NCBI GenBank assembly: GCA_029931535.1
Contig: JAQPZY010001670.1
Coordinates: 7,502,501-7,566,500, forward strand
DNA: 64,000 bases
Origin: Margaritifera margaritifera
Lineage: Eukaryota; Mollusca; Bivalvia; Unionida; Margaritiferidae
Direction: 5' to 3'
Positions 36,770 through 50,129 of this stretch are shown one piece after another. The notes under the pieces were generated by a model, which was not told the origin of the DNA, searched no databases, and saw only the letters and a program-made list of their open reading frames with translations. Numbering within the stretch: position 1 is the first letter of the stretch; every line of letters starts with the position of its first letter. The translations under genes were made by a program, and so were the position numbers.

Positions 36770-38180
36770 TGACTTGTTGTTAACATCATTTCCTCCAACA
36801 CTGTCGATGATATCAAATTGAGAAAGGTCTGTTTCTCTGATTATATCAAGCATATGACCAGTTCCTACCACTAGGTAGGTAATGACTTGACTTTGATCCA
36901 AGTTTTAAGAACTCTTCCACTGACATATTTCATGACTGAGTCTCCAATCTGCAGTGTTTGTTTTATGGAAATGTCCTGACGTTTTGGGTGGCTAGATTTT
37001 CTTTTATGAGAAGAATCACTGATATTGGAAGCTCAGCCAAGAGTTTCACAGCTAATATTAGAATAATGATGCTCACCATTCACAACATTTTAGTGACCAG
37101 AGCTTATCTTAGCAGAATCAGTTGTATGAGCTCCTTTCAAAGAATACTTTGTGAGCGAAGAGGAGTTTTCAGTTGCTGTAGTAGAGTTAACAGCTTTCAG
37201 TTTTGTTTCATTTTTGACAAATTTGTCCATATTACTTTAGATCTTTTGAGTCTCTACTATGAATGACTTAAGTATGTCACCAACAGCTATGAATTTATCG
37301 TTGGTTTTTATTACCTTAGTGATATTATTTCAGCACTTTTCGGATTCTTCTTTCACCACACTTACAATTTCAGTTTTCAAGTTTCTAATGTCTTCCATTA
37401 TTGACAAGAGAATTTCATGATCAATAGCAGGATAACCACATTTTATTTCAGTTATTTCTGATAAGAGATTGTCTTTATTAAAATGCTTCACTTTATCATT
37501 TAGCTCATTGTTTTCCTTGTCAAGGATTAGAAAGCAACTCAATGATTGGCTTAGGTCATATTTTATGGTTTTGTTTGTTTTTTCCAGGAGTTCAGATTTC
37601 ACCTAATATTTGAAAGTTGTTCAGCAAGTTTGTCATGTCTGTCTTTTACTGTCTGGTTATTTGTTTTCAGACATTCATGTTCTTTTGATAACTTTGTTTG
37701 TTGGGCCTTCAGTTTTGTTATTTCCTGATGCAGTCATTTATTCTCCCTCATTAGAGCTGTTATGTTCTGATCACTGTCCTCAGCTACCCTTGTCAGCATA
37801 GAAGCATTTTGTCATGGAGCTTCCAGCTGAGTGTTTTCCTCCTCAGCTGGAGCAAATTGTTATAATTATTCCTTATTAGGGCTGTCATCTCCTGGTAACT
37901 GCCCCAGAGCTCATATTTCAGCTGTTGAAGGGGCCCTGGACTGAAATGGACTGCCTGGCTGGGATTTCTGAATATTTTCTCCAGATTGATTTGGTGTAGC
38001 AACACTCATTTCCATATCTGAATTCCCAATGGGTAAAAGTTGTGTTTGATCTCCAGTTAATTGAAAATTTAAATCTTCACTTGATGCTATGGAAGACTGG
38101 TTTAGGGTGCTACAGACCATTTTGATTGCTGCCATGGTTACTAATACAGGTTTTGGAATAAATTTCTTAAGCAATGAGTT
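36770..38180 (-). pseudogene. Retrotransposon ORF1 remnant with SGNH-hydrolase-like domain
   Basis: Read on the minus strand, the N-terminal part near 38170-37800 is Ser/Gln-rich. Next comes a coiled-coil-like stretch (37800-37330: LHQEITKLKAQQTKLSKEHE and similar). Near 36910-36960 is QIGDSVMKYVSGRVLK, a GDS-type nucleophile block, and near 36800 is SVGGNDVNNKS, the GxND block. Coiled coil plus SGNH esterase is the layout of CR1-like LINE ORF1 proteins. Several stops and frameshifts break it. No matching ORF2 lies directly downstream. Confidence 0.65.
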
Positions 38181-38389
38181 TAAATTCAGTATCAGTCCAT
38201 TCTTTTTAATTAGGCCTCTGAATAAATAGTGTGTTTGTGGAATTTTAAAGGGTCACAGTAACTTTGTAGGACTGTTGATTGTCTGATGAATATGCAGTTT
38301 TAAAGATGATACCATTATGCTTAAGATCAATTCCTTGTCCATATCTAAAGCTTAGTTTGACATTCCATTCAGATATACATTTTTACATT

Positions 38390-38920
38390 TGAAATAGTTA
38401 CAGAGTTAACATTGTATTTCAAAGTAAAATAATCTCCATCAGCATTTGTGGCTTGTTTAATGAGAGTAGCAGAGGTGGTGTCTACATCACATTTTGAAAA
38501 CCTGAAAAACTGCTGCCCTAAAATGAATTGTTATGAATTAGGTACAAAGATTGATAGAATCTTCCAAATATAGGTATGAAGAGAGAAACTGTTCTCCTAA
38601 ATATGATCATGTATAAACAGAAGTAAAGTATCCAGCTGACTTGGTAGATTTAGTAAAGTTCCAGATTAGCATATTTTGAATATATACCATTAATCCTCCA
38701 TGATTCATTTAGGAATGATGGGAAGGAGACTGATATTTTAGATTCCACTGCAACTACAGTCCAGGATATAGTGTGAGCGTTTACACTGTTATTATATCCA
38801 GGGACCTGTAATGTTCTGTAATTATAACAAACCCTAAAGGGAAGAATGAATCTCACTTGAAGAGGTTTTATGTCTACATTTTTCCAGTTCAACTCTAGCT
38901 GAAACTCTATATCATGCATG
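38390..38920 (-). pseudogene. Unrecognised coding remnant
   Basis: Two minus-strand stretches look protein-like but I do not recognise them: 38650-38919 (…VRFILPFRVCYNYRTLQVPG… and AVESKISVSFPSFLNESWR) and 38390-38540 (FSKCDVDTTSATLIKQATN…). Regular aliphatic/aromatic alternation suggests beta structure. They lie upstream of the ORF1 remnant on the same strand, in different frames, separated by stops. They may be part of the same element or a decayed host gene. Confidence 0.3.
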
Positions 38921-38956
38921 CAAAGTCACTGGCAGGTGCCAGATGAAGACGGGGCT

Positions 38957-38985
38957 AAGTACGATTGGCATCACAAGTACTGACC
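38957..38985 (+). repeat. Short block shared with 43537-43565
   Basis: AGTACGATTGGCATCACAA followed by a near-match including TGACCACTA occurs here and at the end of the LINE at 43.5 kb. It is either a LINE tail fragment or a long target duplication. Confidence 0.5.
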
Positions 38986-38989
38986 ACTA

Positions 38990-40060
38990 CATCCCTCACC
39001 TTCATCAGACTTGAATTCTATACCCAATATTGCTTATACTGTATCAAAAACGATAATGCATATAAAATTGATTATTATTGATAATTAACTCAAAAGACAT
39101 AATTGCCATATTCAGTTTACAGAACGAGTCTTTCCTTACAAATAAATGAGATTATTATTCCTTTGTATGAATAAATGAGATTATTGTTCCTTTGTAATTC
39201 TTCTCCCATATCAACAAGACAAATAATTAACTTCAGTGTATCTTAAGGTTAAATCAAGTGGTATCAATATGGCAGTATTGAGATGTTGTCTATAAACATT
39301 TATAATCAGAACCAGGGAATGTTTAGTGTTCAATTCAACATTTGGCAGACATTAGTATAAAGCCACTATTGCAATTTTATTTATCCAGTTAATATTGTGG
39401 AGAAATTTATCTGACATTGCATGCTTTAGGGAATCACATGGTACCACCCAGAATAATGGTGTCATTGAAAGTTTACAAATGTTTACATTAGTCTGCACTG
39501 CTTGACTAATTGCAAATAAAACTGTTGGTCAGTTCATCAGTGTCTAGAGTTTTCCTAGTACAGAATTTATGATGTCATTAAGCTACACTTTTATTGCTCA
39601 CAATGTGGCTTGATTGAAAAGAGCTGAAAATGATGATTATTAGCACTGAGCTCAAGTTTTGATGTACAAACAGATGTTATTATGACATGTGATTTTAAGC
39701 ACTAAATTAAATCTGAGGTAATGAGACTTTTTACACAAATTAGGAGTGATAAAGTGTTTATATTAGCTTACACTTCTGTATGATAATTCCAGAATCGGAT
39801 GAAATATGGAGACACATAAATGATAAGTTTCAGTGCAGGTATTGTTATGACGTGCAGCGTAACACTACACAACACTATATTAATCAATCCATATATCGCG
39901 CTGAAATTCTCCATTTCTGCACTGGTCACTTTGTGTGGTCATCCGTGGACCTACCATGTGAGCATTCACTGCGGCTACTTGGGGTTTTTGAATCATGTCT
40001 TACATTTACAGCCTTGAAATGTGAAACATCCCATGTAACCATACGATTTTTATGCCTGAC
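38990..40060. other. No recognisable gene
   Basis: AT-rich DNA up to the gypsy remnant; its right part may be the decayed 3' region of that element. No long terminal repeat was recognised. Confidence 0.4.
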
Positions 40061-40069
40061 CATTATCAT

Positions 40070-43062
40070 TTACCCCTTGTGGGATGTGACTTTTGCTGGG
40101 TTTGGGTTAAATGGAGTGTCAAGTTTGTTTTTGCTGTGCTGTTTTATCAACACCTGCTGGCCTTGTTTTAGAGTGCGTGGCCTCAACTTTTGCTTCTGGT
40201 CAGCATAACCCTTGTTTTTCATTTTTGATTGATGATCCCGCTCCCTGATGTATTTGTTACTTGACTTCAGAGTGAACTGAGGATATCTGATTTTGATTTT
40301 CAAGAGAACATTGTGGTGTACTCCTATAATTCAGTAGAAATATATTTAGTTCATTTTTCACATTCTGTTTTGAGGTATCTGCTGTCTTTATCACCTTTTG
40401 TAATGAGCTCATAAATCTTTCTACGATTCTGTTCCCCTCTGGATGCACTGGACAGATTTTCCCGTGTTCAAACCTTTTGTTTGTGGCAAATTCTCTGAAC
40501 ATTTCATAATTGAATATCAGTCCGTTGTCTGTTCTGACAATGGATGGTATTCTGAAAACGGAAAATGTTGACTGAATTTTCGGAATAACCAACTTCACTG
40601 AAAATGTACTTAATTTCTTGACAATTGGGAATCTGCTGTAATCACCAATGATCACCATATAGTAATCTCCTAATAGGAATTGTTCACAAAAATCAATTGA
40701 GGTTTCGCTCCAGACATTTTGTGGTAGTTCACTGACTTTGATCATATCTGGTTCGATTCTGGTGATGCCGCTAAGCACAGGTCTGTTTTTGCACATGTTA
40801 TCAACACGTTTGTCCATGTAAGGAAACCAGCAGCTTTCCCTTAACAACATTTTCATCTTCAACTAGCCTTGGTGACCACTGTGAGCTATTTTTAATTGCT
40901 CGTAATATTGGAAATTGTCAGTTTTGCTACATTACTGCCCACTCCATTTGTTTGTTTGCAATGCATTGAAAACACAGTGGAGAACACAGCCCCCTTTATT
41001 ATCCTCCACAACATCCTTCATCGTAAGTGATTCTAGAATGGCATTATATCAGCAATAAAATTGACATAATCCTCTGCTATGTTTTCATGCACATATGAAT
41101 GTTAATTAATGATGTCTGCTCAGATAATCAGATATGTTAATTTTCTTTGGGCGATATTTCACCTTGAAATCATAAATGGACAATTTTAATCTCCCTCTTT
41201 CGAGCTGCACTAAGTGAATTTGCTTGGAATTGTTGAATATTGAATCAAGTGGACAGTGTTTGGTGATTAGCATAAATTTCTTCCCATAAAGGTACAAATG
41301 GTAGTAAAGTACTGCCGACGCACATGCCAGTGCCTTGCACTCGGTTTGGCTATGCTGCTGCTCGACTGTACTCAAGGAGCGACTTGCATATGAAACAACT
41401 TTGTTGTCTTGCAATAATATCCCAGAAAGTCCACCAGGACTATCATCTACCCAAAGCTCTGTCTTTTTGCGGATCAAAGTATGCCATAACTTTACTGCTC
41501 ACCAATCATACCTTCAATGATACAAATGCATTCTCTTGTTCCCCAGTCCATTTGAAAGGAGTATTCTGACTTGTCAGTTTTCTGAGGGATTCTGTTATTA
41601 TGGAGTAATTCTCAATGAACTGTGAAAGGTAATTTGTCATTCCCAAGATGCTCCTGACTTAGCTTGGTTTTTCGGACTCTTGACGTTTTGAATTGCCGTA
41701 ACTTTTTCAGGATCTGCAGATAATCCTGATTCAGATAACACATACCCATAGAAAAACACTTTGGTGACTTCAAGCTCACATTTGCATTTGTTTAGAATTA
41801 GGTTTTTCTCCTAGAGCCTTTGTCGAACTGCTTCGAGATTTGTGTCATGTTCATCGCAGGTATTCCCAAATATTATTATGTCATCACTAATGTTCATTGT
41901 GCCGCTTAGTCCACTCAGCACTTGTCGGATTTCATTCTGAAAAGTCTTGGGGGCTGCGGATACCCCGAAGTTAAAGCATTTGTACCTGTAATTTCTGGCA
42001 TGCATTAAAAAAAAGGTTAAGTTGCGAGATTCTTCAGCTAGTTCTAGTTGATGAAATCCCTTTTACAAATCAACCTTGGAAAATACCTTTGATCTGTTCA
42101 GATTTAGAATGATGTTATCGATTGTAGGGGTCAAATGGCACTCATGTTTAATTGCTTCATTAACTTTTCACACATCTACACATATTCTGATCTCGGTTGG
42201 TGCTTTTGGTTTGGGTGCAACAACTATTAGCAATACCTATGGGGTAGGTCCCTTGGCCTTCTTGATTACCGGAACATCCTCTTGTTCAAGCCTCTCAAGT
42301 TCCTTTTGGACTTTTTCACGAATATGGAAGGGTATCCATCAGTGCGGTTGGGCAGATGGAACCAGATTTTTATGAACATGAAGTTTAATTGTTCTGTCTG
42401 TAACTTTCCTAACCCTTAGACACATTAGGGTATTTGCTACGAAGGTCTGAATACCTGTCCATTTTCACAGACTTTATATTTGGTATTATTCCAAGGTTTT
42501 CAAAGACTTTATAACTGGTATTATTCTGAGTTGCACAGCCATATCATAACTCATGATTGAGTCAGTGTTTCCTTTTATCACATAAAAATCAGCTGTTATG
42601 TAATTTTTCCCAGTTTCTATGCCTCCAGTGAATTTATCCTGAAAGGGCAGTGGTTTTTCCTGTTTTTTATTTCTGCAGGATAGGGACAGGCTTCATTTTC
42701 CTGAGACACTTCCCATCAGCGACGTTAATCAAGCTTCCGGTGTTGACAAGAGCACTTGTTTTATAACCATTCATTTTGGCTGTCATTGTTTGAACTTTGT
42801 TGTTTATTTTGTTAATATTTGCTCTTATTGAAAATGAAGCTTCCTCAGATGAAAAATGGTCACTGTCATTTGGGTTCTCACTGACATTTTCATAAATATC
42901 ATGTAACTGTCCCAAGGGGCATGTGTTTTTTTGTACAGATGTCATGCCAAGAAGCTGAACTATTTTCACATGGGCTGCCTGGGGAAACTTTTGAGGATAA
43001 GATAGCAGGACAGGGTCCCAGACACTGAGGTTATCACACGGGAAGGCATTCCAAGCATCCAC
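40070..43062 (-). pseudogene. Ty3/gypsy retrotransposon pol remnant
   Basis: Minus-strand pieces appear in the normal pol order. Protease is at 42667-43062 (ALVNTGSLINV; the catalytic DTG is NTG). Reverse transcriptase is at about 41810-42380 (KVFSKVDL, FNFGVSAAPKTFQ, SDDIIIFG). RNase H is at 41106-41477 (LLQDNKVVSYASRSL, YRPKKINISDYLSRH). Integrase is at 40257-40862 (ETSIDF, IIGDYSRFPIV, VRTDNGLIF, NRIVERFM), with a C-terminal tail at 40070-40303 (TLKQGQQVLIKQ). The pieces are split by stops and frameshifts. No gag, envelope or long terminal repeat was recognised. The copy is defective and 5'-truncated at about 43062, next to a plus-strand LINE. Confidence 0.9.
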
Positions 43063-43082
43063 ACTCTGCCGATGAAATCACA

Positions 43083-43565
43083 GATGAGATGGCAGGCCAT
43101 GTCACCAGGATGTCAGAAGAGCAACTACCAAAAAATATCATATATGGTGAGCTGATGGAGGGAAAGTGATCTTAGGGTGGTCAGAAGAAATGCTTCAAAG
43201 ATTCCCTCAAGTCATTCTTGAAACATTTCAACACTGACCCGGAGTTTTGGGAAGATCTCGCACAGAATTGCTCTACCTGGCGCAGTCTCATCTATACTGG
43301 AGCTACAGACTTTGAACCGAGGAGAATTGCAGAGGCAATGCAGAAGCGCGAGCAGCATAAATCTCAGAACTGCAGCACATCCTCTATTGATCAAGCAACC
43401 CCAAGCGGCATCTCCTGTATAGTGTGCCACAGACAGTTCAGAGCACTAATTGGCCTGATCAGCCACTTATATACTCACAGAAACCAAACCAGTTAGTGAT
43501 GTCATGGTCATCATTGGACTCTAAGGAGGAACAAGAAGTACGATTGGCATCACAATTAATGACCA
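43083..43565 (+). pseudogene. LINE ORF2 C-terminus with zinc finger
   Basis: The plus strand reads EMAGHVTRMSEEQLPKNIIYGEL, then two close stops, then GGQKKCFKDSLKSFLKHFN, TDPEFWEDLAQNCSTWRSLI and a closing C2H2-type finger CIVCHRQFRALIGLISHLYTH. This order is the standard C-terminal end of L2/CR1-related LINE ORF2 proteins. Only the last 130 or so codons remain, so it is a 5'-truncated insertion. It abuts the minus-strand gypsy remnant. Confidence 0.85.
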
Positions 43566-44789
43566 CTAAAGGACCATTGGTGACAGCAGGGACCTGAACT
43601 ACATACAAAGAAAATGAATTCTTTCCTTAAAAAGCACATTAATAATCTATAATATTGAATTATAAATTGGATTTCTAGAAGGAAGAAGTTATTCTCTCCA
43701 AGTTGGTATAAAATTCCTGGAATGAAGACACATTTATCCCTTTAAACTTGGAATATTTAGGCAGATCAGATGTTGTGCTCTGCCATTTATGGGAGACATG
43801 AATTTCAACTCCTTATTATTTTGTTTGGTAAATTCTTTCCCATAATGTTGTCCATGTCTTCAAATATTTAATTTTAAGCAGCAGAATCTGGGACTTATAA
43901 TACTGCCTCAATCTAGAGAGAGAAATTCTTTATTATAGTGACAAAGGAATGGATCAAAAATGAATATTAGAATTAACAACAGCCAGCCTATTTTAGGCCT
44001 ATAAGTTACTTGAAATCCACAATATTGATATAAAGTGTACACAGAAAATAGTAATCTCTAGTTACATGTACACATATTAGGTGAGTATTAAAGCTTAAGT
44101 TCAATTTTTCTTTGAATATCTCGCCTTTCAATTATGCTTATATATGTTGGAGATTTGCCATGTAAGCAAAAGTATATGCTGAGACGCATATTGAAATTAA
44201 GAGAAGACAACATGGGTACATGTATGTATGTAAATAATTCATTTTAATGTAATTTATAATATGAACATAAACATATACATATCCATGCATAATTAGACAT
44301 GTACATTAAAACTTTGCTTATAATATCACTAATGGCACAGATGCAATGCATATGTGTACATTGTAACAAAAGGTATACATACACATATTGTGACACATAT
44401 GAACATAGAAGGACAATCATTCCATCATACCGGTAATAATAATAAAGTAAGGAAAACTGGAAAAGAAGAAAATTATTACACAAGTTATTATATTTCTAGT
44501 TCATATTATATGTAAAATATCTGAAGTTTGATAATGAGATAATGTAAACATTTAAAACTTCTATTAATGAATATTATGAAAATCTTCATTCAACTAAATC
44601 AAACCTTCAGCTATATATACCCATCTGCCAGTGTGACAAGCCTGAAGGAAACTACTTTGACATTTGCATGAATCAAATTTAAATTCTCTTTTCAGTGTTA
44701 CATGTAGTGATTTAATATTTACTTCAGACTAAAAAAGGAAAGAAGCTTTTATGAAAATTTCATGCAAAAACTGATTTTTTGTTTCATAA
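43566..44789. other. No recognisable gene
   Basis: AT-rich DNA without coding signal; the ATG- and ACATA-rich stretch at 44215-44420 is simple-sequence-like. Confidence 0.45.
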
Positions 44790-45090
44790 AGGTTCAAATG
44801 ATCAATTTTCCTGCATGACTGAAATTATGTTGCATCAAGTATTTGAGTTTCTTTATATCACATAGATTTTCCAAAGTCGCATTGTGTAATAAAAGGATGT
44901 TGTAAAGAAATATTTCTTTCATTGCATATAATGGACAGTGAACATCTAAACTGTTAATGTAATTCATCTTCTGCTTTATTGTTATTACAAAGTTTGCATA
45001 TCCTATCTTCAAGTTTCTGGGCTATATATCTTGCAGTTTCAACCCCTAATGATAATACATGACATCTTTGTTGTGCAAAGTAATTTGATT
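44790..45090 (-). pseudogene. LINE ORF2 C-terminal fragment (cysteine motif)
   Basis: The minus strand reads VETARYIAQKLEDRICKLCN, then EDELH, stop, QFRCS. This matches the C-x2-C…H-x4-C motif near the end of many LINE ORF2 proteins. The flanking 45090-45900 may contain more of the same element, heavily decayed. Confidence 0.65.
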
Positions 45091-46033
45091 GCTTCTGCTT
45101 TGGTATATTGGCATAGATTGTTTCTCAGTGGAACAGTTATTTTTTAACAGTACATAAATTAATGTTTTAGAAAGTTTTGTATTCTCTCATTCCAATTATT
45201 TTTTTATAATTAGAGAAGTTTTATGTCAGTATCTCTTATGTCGCGAGAAGAGTATGTTACTGTATGCAAGCTCCATATTGGCTTTTTTAAAAATAAATTT
45301 TATTTCTGAACGGCATACAATTATAATCAAAGTTGAAAATGTTCTTTGTCAACCTGCATTCATCCATTTCAGTGAGTATTTTCCATAGCAAAATCAAACT
45401 GACCCAATGTCTAGTTTGACAATTTATCCAACCCATATCGTCAGTCATAGCCACTGAAGGTGAGAACCAGTGGATACCTAGGAAATATCTAATAGCTCAG
45501 CTTTGTACCCTATTAGATCTGCTGAAATTTGTGTACCCGCCCCCCCCTAAACAGTTGAACTGTCACTGGAACAACACATGAATGATACAAGTTTTGTATA
45601 AGCTAACATTTTTACAATGATGTATTTTAGAAATTATATTTCCTAAAGTGCTGCCTCCAGCTCATGACACAGTTTCTTCCGTAAGATTGTAATCAAGATT
45701 TTCATTAATTTATATCCCTAAATACATATACAAAGTTGAGTAACTAATGAAATTGATATGAGTTATGAATCTTTCCATTGTTCCTGAAATGTACTATACT
45801 GGATTTGTTTTGATTTATACATAATCTCCATGGTTTGCACCACTTGTCAACATAATTTAGCAGACACTTCATTCCCATCTCATCCTCCTACAAAAGCATA
45901 ATATCATTGATTCAGTGTACAATGAACAACACAGATTGTACATTATACTAAACAAATTTAACCCCTTTCTTTTGTGTTTTTAAGCCATCCACAAGATCAT
46001 TAATGATACGTGCAGTTTAATGTCAGCAATAAC

Positions 46034-46180
46034 TTACTAGTCACTATTATTAAGCTTTACCTTTCTGCAGTGGACATACCTTGTCCATGCTAGATGCACC
46101 AACTCCCTGTTCTAGAGATTTCTTTGAACATGTGCATCGACCCAGTCTGATCCATATCATCAGCCCATGCACTATCATTC
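46034..46180. repeat. Partial inverse copy of the neighbouring MITE
   Basis: It matches the complement of 46420-46545 over 'gctagatg.accaactcc.tgttctagagatttct'. It shares the segment inside the right arm but lacks the outer end. Confidence 0.65.
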
Positions 46181-46281
46181 TTTTTTGGATGACCATTGAG
46201 TCAACACGTGGAAAGTTACACTATGAAATTGAAAAAATATCCAGTAGTGATGGTTTTGTTAATTACCTGGACATTAAAATG

Positions 46282-46600
46282 TAGTTTTTTGGGGTAGTAA
46301 AACTAATTTAATTATGTAATACTTATCTGTCACTATTGGATGCCCTCCTCCCACCACGCGCTGCTATCCTTCATTAGCCAAACGTTCTGAAAAAGAATGA
46401 GGACACTATAGTGCATCGGCTGATGACATAAATCAGACTTGGTCAATGCACATGTTCTAAGAAATCTCTAGAACAAGGAGTTGGTACATCTAGCATAGTT
46501 GAGGTGTTTCCATGGTGGAAAGGTAAAGCTTAATAATAGTGACAGATAAGTATTACATAATTAAAATTAGTTTTACTAGCCCAAAAAAAATACATTTTCC
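46282..46600. mobile_element. MITE with inverted repeats of about 58 bp
   Basis: The left arm (46282-46340, 'agtaaaactaatt…cttatctgtcactatt') is complementary to the right arm (46541-46600). The interior has no coding capacity. A partial copy in inverse orientation lies at 46034-46180 (shared 'ctgttctagagatttctt' and 'gaacatgtgcat'). Confidence 0.75.
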
Positions 46601-49580
46601 TGATGATTTGAAAATATGATTCAGGCACATTTAAGAATCACATCATAAGGATTTTATTTGACTTTTTAGTGCCATTCTACTGTCAGACTAATGCACAGTT
46701 CTGTGTTATCTATTTTGCAGACTATCAGCCATATTGAGGGACGGGTGTGTACTACACTAAACATGCAGTGTAATGGTCAGCAGTGTTGGAGACACGAGGG
46801 CAACTGTCAATACCTCTATGACTTGTCCTCATAATTGTGATGTCAGTAGGCAGTCTGCATTATGTAACATACAATGTGACTGAAGTTTATTAAGTTTACA
46901 TTTTAATGTATACATATATGTAATTAAACACTAACTTTATTTAATGAAGAAGCACCTTATAAAATATTATTTATGAATACTTATGCAAATGTAATAGATT
47001 TGGAATGTTACTAGTCTAGATTTCTATTTTTAAGACTCTTATTACCTCCCAAGCAAATGTAGTAAGAAAGTAATTTTGATTTTGTTATTCTCTTGATTAT
47101 TCTTGCTTGTTTATTTAGTTTATATATTTATTCAGAATTTAAACATTTCTATAATTTTCATTGATTTCTGGTCTTGAAAATGTAATTAGCATGATAATTC
47201 TGGTGGTTAAAATGCATCTTTTCCTATTTATCCATTATATGCAAGGGAATTGTGAAGTTCTAGACATAATTTCATATTGAGGTCATGTTAATCACAATAC
47301 TTCTTTTTCACTATTGGTAACACTATTTGGTTGGTTGTAAAATTGTGAATACATAATTTAATGAAACTGTTGTTTCTAAAGCTTTAGGATACAATAGCAG
47401 CTGACTAATCAGTCAGGTACTACCTACATGAAATATCTCAGCTATCTTTACATGTATTGCTATAATCATTCTATCAACACTCACCATCTTAGCAGTTTAA
47501 CTATATTTAAAACTTGTTGTCGGATAGGCCTGTCAGGTTAAGGTATTGCAGTACCAATTTTTCTTACATTGTGATTTCATACAGATTTCATGGAGGGACA
47601 AATGTTTGAGTGCACACTTGAGATATAAAAAATCTCAAACTATTATAAGAAAGTTCACTGCCAAGAAACTTTGCATTGATTGGTAGAGACCCTTGCCCCT
47701 TTAACTTGTCAGGGTACTCTGTGTATCTGGCCTCACTTTGTGGTAAACATGTCATTTGTAACTTATGCAGTTTCAACCTGTTGGTACTTTATTATGATAG
47801 TGTTAGTATTTTATCTTTGCATTCTGATTTCTTAATTGCTTATATTGATACATGAGAAGTCTAATTGATGTATCTACTTCATGCTCGTTACATGGATATG
47901 TACAATTATATGGTGTAACATGAATGATTCAACAAGTATTTTGTTCAAAAATTCATCCATTTATGATGAAAGAAAAAGGCTTTTCTTTATATCAATATTT
48001 GAAAGCTTGATCTGTAGAACACACTTGAATCCAACAACAAAACATACACACAAAAGTCCTTGATAAACACCTAGAAACTTCACATTTGACTAAATTCTTG
48101 TTTTGGACATGTAGAAAACACATGGAATGTCTGTTTGAGTAGCCAAGAATCAATCTCAATTTGTTCAGCACTTTTAAAAAATTAGGATATATATTATGAT
48201 GAACCATTGAAATTCCCCATTTGTGGCCTAACAGTAAGCCTGTACATAATGGTGCACTCATTCAGTACTATCAATGTCTGTCCTTTCGGTAAAAATGTAA
48301 TTATCAGAAAATTGAAATGAATGTGTTGATTGGTTAGTATGAATGGGTTATTTTTTCATTGAGTGTCAAGTTTTCAAAATTGTCATACTGTTAAAAAGAA
48401 GTTTCAGCGAAATATCATTGTCAATTTATAAGCAGTTACTACTGTCATATCTTTTGGTTCCCACAATGCTTTGAAATGCTAAGTTCTCTGCCACAGTCAG
48501 GTGACATCACAGGTCACCCAGTTCAGTGGGTCAGGTTGGTTTTAAATAGGCCGACTGTCGTATCGTTTGTCTGTTGCACCTGGTTCCAGTTTTAGCCTTC
48601 GCTCTGTGTTGTTTATGTAGATAAACAATAAACCTCAGTGTGTGTATGCAGCAATTCAGCAACTTTAAATATTAAATTTACATTTTTAATGCTAGTTTGG
48701 TGATTAAATGGAAATCGAGGTAAATGCTATTCTTTTCTGATATTCTTATTTCTGTTCGTAAATTTGTTCATCTATTCAAACATGTAGATCAACAATACTG
48801 ACAAATTTTCATAGTGCTATTTGTCATGGCTGAGCTAAGAGATATAAATAAAATTTGAAGAATGACAGTTTATTTACATATAGCATTTGCCATTACTAAA
48901 TTAACAAGCTGTATTTTATGATTTTTATATTTTTTGGCCAGTGCTTGTTTCACAGACAACATACCCACACTCCCCCGCCATTACTTTATACCATGTTTGC
49001 CTTCTAGAGAATGATTGATACAAAAGAGAAATGCAGGGTTTATTTTAAATGAAAGATCTGCTTGTTTTGTGGATTGAGAATATATCTATGGAACACCACT
49101 GATACAGTTGTATTGTTTTTTTTATGAATTCTGTGTACATTAATTAATACACATTTATTTTTACATGCTTCTGTGTTGATTAAAAATCCCTTTGTAGTGT
49201 AGGAATTCCTTGCTTAGTGACAAACCACTGAAAAAATGGTGTTGTGTCATCAGTCACCAAGTCATTTCTTTCCCTTATTCATTCATCTCTCTATTGTACT
49301 TTTCTCTTTTTATCTCCTTCTTGCTGTCATCCTTTTCCATGATTAAGGCTGAGTGGTTTACAGAGCAGAGCCCACTCTTATCATTTTTGGTCTTCTCCTC
49401 AAGTCTCTCTTATCTGTAATTTGTATACCTTTCTCCTCTAATCTCTCTAACTAAATTCCATGATTATGGAGTGAGCTTCATATTCAGACTAGCAGGTAAC
49501 AAACAGCAATATGCAGCAAACTCCATGTCATAGCTACTAGTTAATTAATTTTGTTTTCTTCTTTTAAATGCTTTAGCTGA
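46601..49580. other. No recognisable gene
   Basis: AT-rich DNA. I see no coding frame with family or splice support. Confidence 0.45.
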
Positions 49581-49589
49581 TCATTTTCT

Positions 49590-49985
49590 CAGGGTGCTGT
49601 GCAGTAGTTTCAGAGCATCAGTAGCAGAGTCCCTGTGGGAAGCAACCATTAAACCTGTTCCCAATATTCTGTTCATATATGTTCTCCTACCCCTTTAAGA
49701 GTGTGGGTATGTGGAATAGGCCAGATGCACCATCTTGCATGTCATGAGAGGTGACTAATGGAGGCAAGCATTTTGCCCTGGGATGTATCCTATGATGATG
49801 TTCTGGCTGAGAAGGTCTTTGACTTTTTAAAAGATTGCAGTTTATATTGAGAATTTAACTCTGTATTTTAAGGATTTTACCCTTTTTTGCCATTTGTTTT
49901 ATATGCCTTTTTGGGGATACCTAAACTTACTGTTGACTATATAGCCAAGATTATTTTGATGTGCCATTAAACCCTATACATACAT
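49590..49985. repeat. Dispersed repeat with 'gtgccattaaaccct' tail
   Basis: It ends 'gatgtgccattaaaccctatacatacata'. The same ending recurs at 50590-50615. This resembles SINE or LINE 3' tails, but no promoter head is visible. Confidence 0.4.
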
Positions 49986-50129
49986 AGTGTTTTCCTCCTC
50001 AGCTTCTTTCTTTCTATCTTTCCCTACTTTAGGGGTGGTTGCAGCCTATCACTCAGTTCACTGGTGACCACATATTTAGCATCATATGCAAACCATAAAT
50101 GCCTCTGCAAAGGTGTTTGTGGAGCATTA

